This document shows positions 57,502 through 64,000 of a stretch of DNA of 64,000 bases, in pieces. Source of the DNA: Plasmopara viticola (lineage: Eukaryota; Oomycota; Peronosporomycetes; Peronosporales; Peronosporaceae). The DNA is taken from positions 248,001 to 312,000 of the forward strand of contig MBPM02000019.1 of NCBI GenBank assembly GCA_001695595.3, in the 5' to 3' direction. Both the position numbers and the translations under genes were made by a program. The notes below the pieces were generated by a model. That model had not been told where the DNA came from. It did not search any database and was given only the letters and a program-made list of their open reading frames with translations. Each line of letters starts with the position of its first letter. The first letter of the stretch is position 1.

Positions 57502-58598
57502 ATGTATTACGTTATCGCGTTGCCAAGTCCGCATACGTCGGGTCTCGTTCGGCGGGCAGTGCATCCAGCACCGAGGTCGTGAGGGTCTTCCATTTCTTTC
57601 GGTCTTGTGCAAAAGTACGTACCATTTAAGGTCTTGTGCTATCCGGAGTCGAAAGCCGGAGCCACGGGAAACAAGGTTGTGGTCGAGTGTAAAGGGGAGC
57701 GTGGTGCGGGGACGTCCGCGCCATTTTGCTGCGGTGGAGAAGAAGCAGGCACGCATCTGGAGGTTAGCTGGAATGTCGGAATTGCGGCGAAGTACATGGC
57801 CAAACAGGCGCCAGCGAGCTTGTGTTAGTCGTAGTCTCAGCGGCCGCTCATCACAGAGGTCGTAGAGTCTTGCATTCGAAATGTGTCGGGGGTAGCGATA
57901 GCCAAGAGCGTAGCGAAGCTGGCGGCGATGGAAACTCTCGAGGCCGTGGAGCTCTGGCTTGGTAAGAGCCCAGGTGGCGCAATTGTACAGCAGAATTAGT
58001 AAAACGTAGGTGTTGTACAGTCGAATGCGGGTCTTGGGTGAGATGAGCGCGGGGCGGAGCCAGACGGACCAGAGGCGGTGGAGCGCGAGGGTGGCCAGGG
58101 ACTTGCGTCGGGATAGATCTTCAATATTGCCGAGGAGTGTTCCGAGCTTCTTAGTGTGGCGCCAGGTTTCTTCTCGGGATCGGGCGTGTCGGGTGGCGCC
58201 CGACGGGTTGCAGTGGCGGCGGATTTCGGTGACTTCGGTCTTGGCTTTGTTTTTTTTTCAGGGTGAGAAGAAGAAAGTCAACAATGCGGTGCTCACCTCT
58301 ATCGTAGATCTTGGTTTCTCGGAGGCCAAGGATATCGACGCGGTAGCGCTGGAGATCTTCGGTGAGTGTTTCGTGCATCTTGCGCTTCTAACCTAGAGAA
58401 TTCACATTAAAGGAGCCAATCCGGATGCGGTTGGCGCGGTTAAGGGCGTGGAAGGGGGTTTGGCCTGGTTCTGGAGACCGTCGCGTCGAGGGTGAGACTC
58501 GTTAGAGACCTGCAGATGCCCGAGAGCACCTGCCCGAAGCGCGCGAGCATTTAGCCCCCGCGCTTGGAAGGAGGGCGTCACCCCAACCTTTTCCGAAA
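57502..58598 (-). mobile_element. Internally deleted LINE, long copy
   Basis: About 1.1 kb, minus orientation. The 5' module (58598-58473) is shared with the short elements. Next comes the start of an endonuclease-like ORF: RIGSFNV-type start, then MHETLTEDLQRYRVDILGLR and ETKIYD (58378-58151), typical of APE-type LINE endonucleases. The middle is missing. The C-terminal RT-distal part (about 57990-57600) encodes ATWALTK, then LESFHRRQLRYALGYRY, HISNARLYDL and ARWRLFGHVLRRN, typical of Jockey/CR1-like LINEs. It ends in the shared 3' module. No intact protein. Confidence 0.82.
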
Positions 58599-59833
58599 AA
58601 TCGGCGCAATGTATATGAATATTTAAAGGTTAGAGGTTGTAATTTAAAAAGTATCCCTGAGTTGCTGCAGCCAATCAACGTACAGATTTCCGGTATAGTA
58701 AGTATAGGATCACCATGCTTTTTCGTTTCTGCTAAGCGGTAAATAAAGCGTATATCTACACGTCTTAGCACTCTTTTGCGAAGCCATTATGAAGTGAGGT
58801 AAGCTTAGAAATACGCTAAATATGTAGGAGGCTTTTAAAAGCTTTAGTTTCAAAATTAACCTATAGAAACTTTACGTTTGTACAATTACTGCAATGTGTC
58901 GATTAAATCTCTGAGCTCGATACTAAACCAACTTCCAAAAATATAGTAGAAATGAGATAACGAGCCCGTAGCTTGTAGGGAGCGGCAATTACAGATCTGT
59001 GCTTGAAAGCGACTTGCGCGATTTGTAGCGATGAAATTATCAGTATTGGGTTTGGTGCAGCAACGATCCTTTTCATGCCATAAAGATGAGATTTGCCATT
59101 CCAACCCACGAACTGTACATCATTCAGAAATTTACTTGTGGGAATCCGGCTTCCGTCATGTCGTGCCTCTGTCGATAATGACGAATTCATCTGAACCTGC
59201 AGATCGTATATGGCAACCTGTTTCTTCAGCGCAAAGTTGATTGAACACTCGAAGCATTGTTTGGTTTAAAAAGGGCTTCGGCTTGGCTTACATATACTTC
59301 AGTCCAATTTCGAGATTGTGGACATGCATGCTTAGCGATAGCTTACAAAGAGCATGTATATGAGTAAAACATAAAATTCTACCAGGGTTATCGCTTAGCA
59401 TGGTATTTTGGCGTTTTTATCGGCTACTACAAGCTTCTGCTTTAAGTGCATAAAGTCGCATCTACCTTGCTGATAAAAATACATGCGTGCTAGCAATACC
59501 AGCCAGCATCGAATGACTGCTTTGGCATACAAATGTTAAAAAGTCATCGTTGGTATGGTCAAGTACAACGATATAGTTTTAGGATGTTATAGTTGTTAAA
59601 GGACACTAGAAGCCTTCCTTTGTAACATATTGTCACAATTTCATTTTGCTATTTGCATATTGTTAAAAGACCAGCGTACGTACCCAAAAATGATAAAGCG
59701 AACAGGATAATTATACGGCAATAAACAATTAGAGGCAGTTCTATAGTACCATTATATATATCACCCACCAAATCGCAAGCGATGAAGTTGTTTACAGTGT
59801 TAATAGATACGGTTATTGTATCCGATCGGGTGT
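58599..59833. other. Intergenic region 5' of the effector candidate
   Basis: No gene recognised. Overlapping short ORFs at 58886-59240 have no similarity I can name. Confidence 0.35.
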
Positions 59834-59849
59834 CACCACTCTTCAATTC
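59834..59849 (+). promoter_or_regulatory. Oomycete initiator-like element of the effector candidate
   Basis: CACCACTCTTCAATTC matches the oomycete initiator GCTCATTYYNCAWTTT at most positions, including CTTCAATT for YYNCAWTT. It lies about 35-50 bases before the ATG at 59884, the usual spacing. Confidence 0.55.
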
Positions 59850-59883
59850 GCCCGTAAAACCCAAGATAGCGTGACAGCCAGCC

Positions 59884-60765
59884 ATGCGGTTCCAGCCCCT
59901 TTTCGTCCTTTCATCTCTTCAATTGTGTCCATCCGTCGCGCTCAATCTGCGAAACGAACAATCTAAAGACTTGGGCGATATCAGCTTCGTATTCAACACC
60001 ACGGACTCGAACAACATCGGCACCGAGCTTCGTTCCACGTCTTGCGCATTAGTTGCTTCTTCGCTATCAGCCCTTAATACCGACGGTGAAACCCCAACAA
60101 ATGCAATCGGCACTGATCACAACCTTAGAAGCGCAAGACGTCTCATGGTATCAAATGAATTAAAAGCGGCAGTGCTAAACAGCGTACAGGACATTAAGGC
60201 AGCTATTTCAAAAGTCTCACGCTATATCACGGACGGTCAAGATGAGTACTCTTCATTGAAAACGCCACTGGTCGTGGCCGAGCGAAATGAATTGCCTGTT
60301 CCAGAGCATCGAATCCATATTCCTAACGATGATGACCTCGCTTTGATGGAATTGTCGAAGTCAGTGCCTGTCGACGAACTTTTCTATAAGGTGCCATTCA
60401 AAAATCCCAACGACGTCTTCGACAAACAAGTGAAAGTTGCATTGTACATTCAACTCCTCCAATTGAGCAAAGAATCGAAGGTTAGTATGCCTTTTTCAAA
60501 ATTAAAAGCGCTTCAAAGGATGCAGGAGTTGGGTCTAACTTCCAGAGTGATAACTGGCTTCAGTCATTTCAAAGACACTAAAAACTTTGGAGAATTCGCT
60601 TCGAACTTGAAAGCAAAACTTTACGCCTCGTGGAAGACAGCGGGAATTGATGGAGCGCAATTTTACAAGAGAAATCCTCGCTTGTTCGCAGATAGTCGTA
60701 CGAGGTTGGATGAGGAGGTTTTTCAAGCGCTTCGTTTTGAGTACCTACACTTTGTAGCAAAGTAA
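59884..60765 (+). CDS. Secreted RXLR-like effector candidate
   Basis: 293 residues from ATG 59884, single exon. Residues 1-19 form a signal peptide (MRFQPLFVLSSLQLCPSVA). A polar, Ser/Thr/Asn-rich region follows to about residue 80. Residues 81-87 read LRSARRL: RSAR is one change from RXLR, at about the position where RXLR motifs occur; no clear dEER follows. The rest is Lys-rich and helical in character, and LKAKLYASWKTAGIDGAQFY around residues 242-261 resembles the W-motif of RXLR effectors. By family knowledge such proteins are translocated into plant cells; that is inferred, not shown. No homologue in the window. An initiator-like motif precedes it. Alternatives: a secreted protein of another class. 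Confidence 0.65.
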   Translation: MRFQPLFVLSSLQLCPSVALNLRNEQSKDLGDISFVFNTTDSNNIGTELRSTSCALVASSLSALNTDGETPTNAIGTDHNLRSARRLMVSNELKAAVLNSVQDIKAAISKVSRYITDGQDEYSSLKTPLVVAERNELPVPEHRIHIPNDDDLALMELSKSVPVDELFYKVPFKNPNDVFDKQVKVALYIQLLQLSKESKVSMPFSKLKALQRMQELGLTSRVITGFSHFKDTKNFGEFASNLKAKLYASWKTAGIDGAQFYKRNPRLFADSRTRLDEEVFQALRFEYLHFVAK

Positions 60766-61775
60766 AAAATAGTGTGAGAACTCCCGCTTACTTTTTTTGT
60801 CTGCTGAATAAACGCCAACAATTGAAATCTAGTCTTGCTGCAATCCCATCAAAATTATACTCGTAGCACATCGTTATTTTTCTACATATTGAACAGAATG
60901 TGCGATTGCGATCATGTCGACAGATAGTTTTCCTTCTACTTATTTCGCAAGAAAAGCAGCACGAAGTAGAAGTGGAAACAAGGTCCACGAAGCTCTTGAG
61001 CTCACATGAGCTAACGTCGTCCGGTCTAAAAGACGGCGGCACAGCCGTGCCCGCAACTCTATGTCACATCTATCGCAAAGTATAGCTGTAGTGCACAAGA
61101 GTGCAGCTAATTCTTGAAGCTTCAGCCGCAAATTACGCTTACAATTCATCAAATTGACACTTTGACATGTAGCCAATCAACTTGTCGGGAAGTTACATCT
61201 TGTCCAACAATGAGCTAGCCTGGCGATGCCGTGGTAGCTTGTACGGATGGATAACGCAGTGTGATCAATTATTTTGTTTGAGTCAGAGGGCAACGGAAAC
61301 ACCTAAAAATTACCATTAAATTTGCTCGCAAATCGTGCTTGCCAATGTGTTCTTGTTAGATTATTTTCGCTTTTACACGATCAACTTTGCGATAATCTCT
61401 TTTAACTATATTACTATAAATTCAGTGCCTTGACCATGTATGAATGCTTCGACAAAGCCGCTCTTGATCAAATTATTCTGTCATCGTCAACTAATCTTTG
61501 GTGTTGTACACACCTGATCCGATAATTTAACTCATCAAAAAGCCGACAGAAAAATTACTCTGCGTGCCTTGCCGGCAAAACCAATCCCAACCCCAAGCTA
61601 AATCACTTCTCGGCTGCACAATAGCTACCCTATAGAATATTAGACTTGATGGCATGGTACCCAAACTCACGGGCAGTAAGAAAGCGAAGCAGAGTACAGA
61701 AATTTGCGTCACCTTTTGTTTGTTGACGTTCAAATAAAGAGTAGTAGAGTATAAATCCCTTAGCGACGACTAGAA
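60766..61775. other. Intergenic, no gene recognised
   Basis: The ORFs overlap one another in several frames without support. 61733-61527 (-) has a signal-peptide-like start but begins without ATG. Confidence 0.3.
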
Positions 61776-62050
61776 GGCCTAGCCGCACATGAAGGTTAGT
61801 ATCGACAAGCTCGCTAAGAACGTATCCGCCCCAAAGTTCGCCGTGGAACCAAAATAATGGCCTGCTTCAATGGCGCCCGAACATTTCTCCGGTGTCGTGC
61901 ACGTCAACCTCATTACGGTGTTGATTGATGATCCATGTACAATACAGTCAAGTTGAGCACATGCCTGCATTTCGGATAAAACCTCCGACTATTTTGCTTC
62001 TTTAACGTAGTGCATCGTCAGCTGGTATCCCGGAAAGCAACGGCATACAT
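61776..62050 (-). pseudogene. Possible GPI-anchored secreted protein fragment
   Basis: The minus-strand frame ends with a small-residue/hydrophobic tail (STANFGADTFLASLSILTF then MCG), like a GPI-attachment signal. Upstream it is Cys-rich (DVCRCFPGYQL, LTCTTPEKCSG) with one in-frame TAG near 61994. The first ATG after that stop gives 63 codons (61970-61779). The remaining 5' part may be lost near the LINE derivative at 62125. Family not recognised. Confidence 0.28.
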
Positions 62051-62124
62051 CGCTTGACTCTGTGGCTGGTCTTTGTTGAATAAAATAAGTTTTTGTAATC
62101 TACATGCAACACCATCGATATTTT

Positions 62125-62452
62125 CGGAAAAGGTTGGGGTGACGCCCTCCTTCCAAGCGCGGGGGCTAAATGCTCGCGCGCTTCGGGCAGGTGCTCTCGG
62201 GCATCTGCAGGTCTTTAACGAGTCTCACACTCGACGCGATGGTCTCCAGCACCAGAGCGCCACCTGGGCTCTTACCAAGTCAGAAGTACACAAAATAATG
62301 GAAGACCCTCACGGCCTCGGTGCTGGCTGCACCGCCCGCCGAACGAGAATCGACGTATGCGGACACCACTCTATGCCGTGGACTAGCTATAGAGCCTAGC
62401 ACGTGCATAACTTGGCAACGCGACAACGTAATACAATACAATACAATACACC
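62125..62452 (+). mobile_element. Short LINE-derived element, copy 3
   Basis: Plus orientation. Same three-part structure as the copies at 19329 and 20638, ending in a clear (ATACA)n tail. An imperfect flank repeat ACACCATC occurs at the left (62109-62116) and beside the tail. Confidence 0.88.
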
Positions 62453-62557
62453 ATCTATAATTCGAGCAGCATAGTCATAATCTTTTTCGGAACTCGACAA
62501 CTACCGAATGATTTAGCTCCTTAATAAAGTATTCATCTGTCATTCTTGCATAATATG

Positions 62558-64000
62558 TGTTGAGAGCAAAGTAAAAACCGAAGTGAATATATTTATCTTG
62601 ACCAATGAACGGCTACCATATGTAATTACTAACTGTAACGTACTTGTAAATACTGTGAAGCCATTCACCTGTTCAACATGCATTCAGCGGTATAATTTTA
62701 ATACTTTCACTCACCGCTAATGATGTGTGTCCTTTGTTGCTGACTTGGTCTTGATTCCGGTGGCTTCGCGCAGATACTAAAGCATCTTGGTCCCAACTGC
62801 CTTCGTCAGCATATCTGCAAGCTGACTCTTCGTGTCGATATATTCGATCTTCAAAAGTCCTTCTTGCACGTTCTCACGAATAAAGTGGTGCTTGATGTCC
62901 ACATGCTTCGTCCTAGCATGGTATCCGGCGTTATTGGCTAACGCAATAGCACCTTGGTTGTCTTCCCAAACCTGTGTGCCTTCAACTTGCTCGTGACCCA
63001 TGTCCTTTAGCATTGCCCGCGTCCAAAGAACTTCTTGTGTGCATAAACTGAGAGCCATATACTCAGCTTCCGCTGAGCTCAGCGCAACAGTCCGCTGGTA
63101 CTTCGACTTGAATACCACTGGTGCGCTTGCAATCATGACCATAATTCCCGAGACCGAGCGTCTGTCATCCGTGTTGCTGCCCCAATCTGCATCCGAGTAT
63201 GCCTTGACCGTAACGCTTCCAGTTCCTCGGTAGACGATACCGATTTGACGCGTGGTCTTCAGATACCGTACTACTCGAATTGCTGCGCTCCAATGTTGTA
63301 GTCCTGGGTTCTCCAGAAAACGTGATAGCTGCGTCACCACGTAAGCAATATCAGGCCGAGTGCATGTCGTTATGTACGACAAGCATCCAATCAAAGAGCG
63401 ATAAGGCTTTGATCGCATTGTCGACTGTCCCTCTTCCGTTGTTGGTGACTGCTTTGACGACAGCTTCAATCCTGATACGCAAGGGTTTTCAACACTTTTG
63501 GCATCTTGTTGACCGAATCGCTTGACCACGTCATCGATGTAGCGAGTCTGGTTGATCATCAAAATTCCAGCTGACCTGTCGTGATCATTTTCCATACCCA
63601 AAATAAATTCCGCCTGACCAAGCTCCTTCATCTTGAAAGCATTCTTCAGTACTCCCTTTACTTGATTTAATTCTTTGCTGCTTCTTGCTGCGATAATCAT
63701 GTCATCCACATATAGTCCAACGTAAGCAAAACCTTCTTTAGTTCTCTTGACATAAACACATTGATCTGCTCCGCAACTCTTAAAGCCATTCCTGATGAAG
63801 ACACGATGTATTGTCTTGTTCCAGGCACTCGCTGCTTGCTTGAGTCCGTAAATAGCCTTGTTTAGTTGACATATGTTTCCTTGAGCATTGTCGACACCAA
63901 GCGGAACTTCCATAAAAACGTTGTCCGTCAACACGCTATTAAGAAAAGCCGTGTCGACGTCCAGCTGTTCCATTTGATAGCCACATTCAACACATACCGC
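62558..64000 (-). mobile_element. Copia-2 family element, partial, runs off the window
   Basis: Left (3') LTR starts TGTTGAG at 62558 and runs to about 62695. Internal sequence belongs to the same family as the three array copies but is clearly less damaged. The element continues beyond the right edge of the window. Confidence 0.92.
62777..64000 (-). CDS. Copia-2 reverse transcriptase/RNase H, partial
   Basis: Uninterrupted frame from the window edge to a TAG at 62777-62779. It covers the C-terminal RT half and RNase H of a Copia polyprotein: QLDVDTAFLNSVLTDNVF, AIYGLKQAASAWN, the catalytic GLYVDDMIIAA, and RNase H with YSDADWGSNTDDRRSVSG, SSAEAEYMAL and KHVDIKHHFIRENVQEG. The stop falls about 17 codons before the end seen in relatives (YLREASGIKTKS follows in other copies), so it is slightly truncated. 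The polymerase active site is intact, unlike in the array copies. Confidence 0.9.
   Translation of the reverse strand, partial: AVCVECGYQMEQLDVDTAFLNSVLTDNVFMEVPLGVDNAQGNICQLNKAIYGLKQAASAWNKTIHRVFIRNGFKSCGADQCVYVKRTKEGFAYVGLYVDDMIIAARSSKELNQVKGVLKNAFKMKELGQAEFILGMENDHDRSAGILMINQTRYIDDVVKRFGQQDAKSVENPCVSGLKLSSKQSPTTEEGQSTMRSKPYRSLIGCLSYITTCTRPDIAYVVTQLSRFLENPGLQHWSAAIRVVRYLKTTRQIGIVYRGTGSVTVKAYSDADWGSNTDDRRSVSGIMVMIASAPVVFKSKYQRTVALSSAEAEYMALSLCTQEVLWTRAMLKDMGHEQVEGTQVWEDNQGAIALANNAGYHARTKHVDIKHHFIRENVQEGLLKIEYIDTKSQLADMLTKAVGTKML

Noticed and set aside
61527..61733. Secreted protein with signal-like start
   Set aside because: The frame has no ATG before the hydrophobic stretch and no similarity; kept as non-coding.

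Overview
The window looks like nuclear DNA of a plant-pathogenic oomycete (Phytophthora/downy-mildew type). Supporting signs are short GT-AG introns (about 60-195 bp), oomycete initiator-like motifs just upstream of ATGs, a family of secreted trypsin-fold proteins that lack the catalytic histidine (as in oomycete glucanase inhibitor proteins), an RXLR-effector-like secreted protein, and dense nested Copia, Gypsy, LINE and hAT elements. The species cannot be named from sequence alone.

Layout. (1) 1-8 kb is a small gene-dense island: a five-exon TMEM87/GOST-type seven-TM protein (+), a short conserved-looking protein ending in a CaaX box (+), three-exon ribosomal protein eS24 (-), and an intronless ABCF1/GCN20-type ATPase (-). 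(2) 8-19 kb is repeat-rich: two decayed Gypsy copies in opposite orientation, a tetranucleotide microsatellite of about 520 bp, and a dead 4.7-kb Copia element nested inside the second Gypsy copy with an intact 5-bp target duplication. (3) 19-22 kb holds two copies of a ~328-bp LINE-derived non-autonomous element. (4) 22.1-52.4 kb is a tandem triplication of a ~9-kb block. Each block carries a GIP-like secreted protease homologue (-), a conserved small ORF module (+) and the same dead Copia element. Block 1 additionally carries a 2.75-kb hAT element with perfect 15-bp TIRs and 8-bp target duplication; the empty site is visible in blocks 2 and 3. (5) 52.4-57.2 kb contains decayed remains of a further unit, a possible tRNA-derived SINE and a fourth, broken GIP-like copy. 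(6) 57.5-64 kb has a longer LINE fragment, a secreted RXLR-like effector candidate (+), a third short LINE derivative and a less damaged Copia copy running off the right edge.

How it fits together: housekeeping genes sit in a compact island, while pathogenicity-type secreted proteins lie in a repeat-driven expansion zone. The tandem array appears to have formed after the Copia insertion, because all three copies share the same reverse-transcriptase deletion. The hAT insertion came later or at least affects only one block. All four protease homologues carry Ser where the catalytic His should be, so loss of protease chemistry looks ancestral to the array rather than a product of decay.
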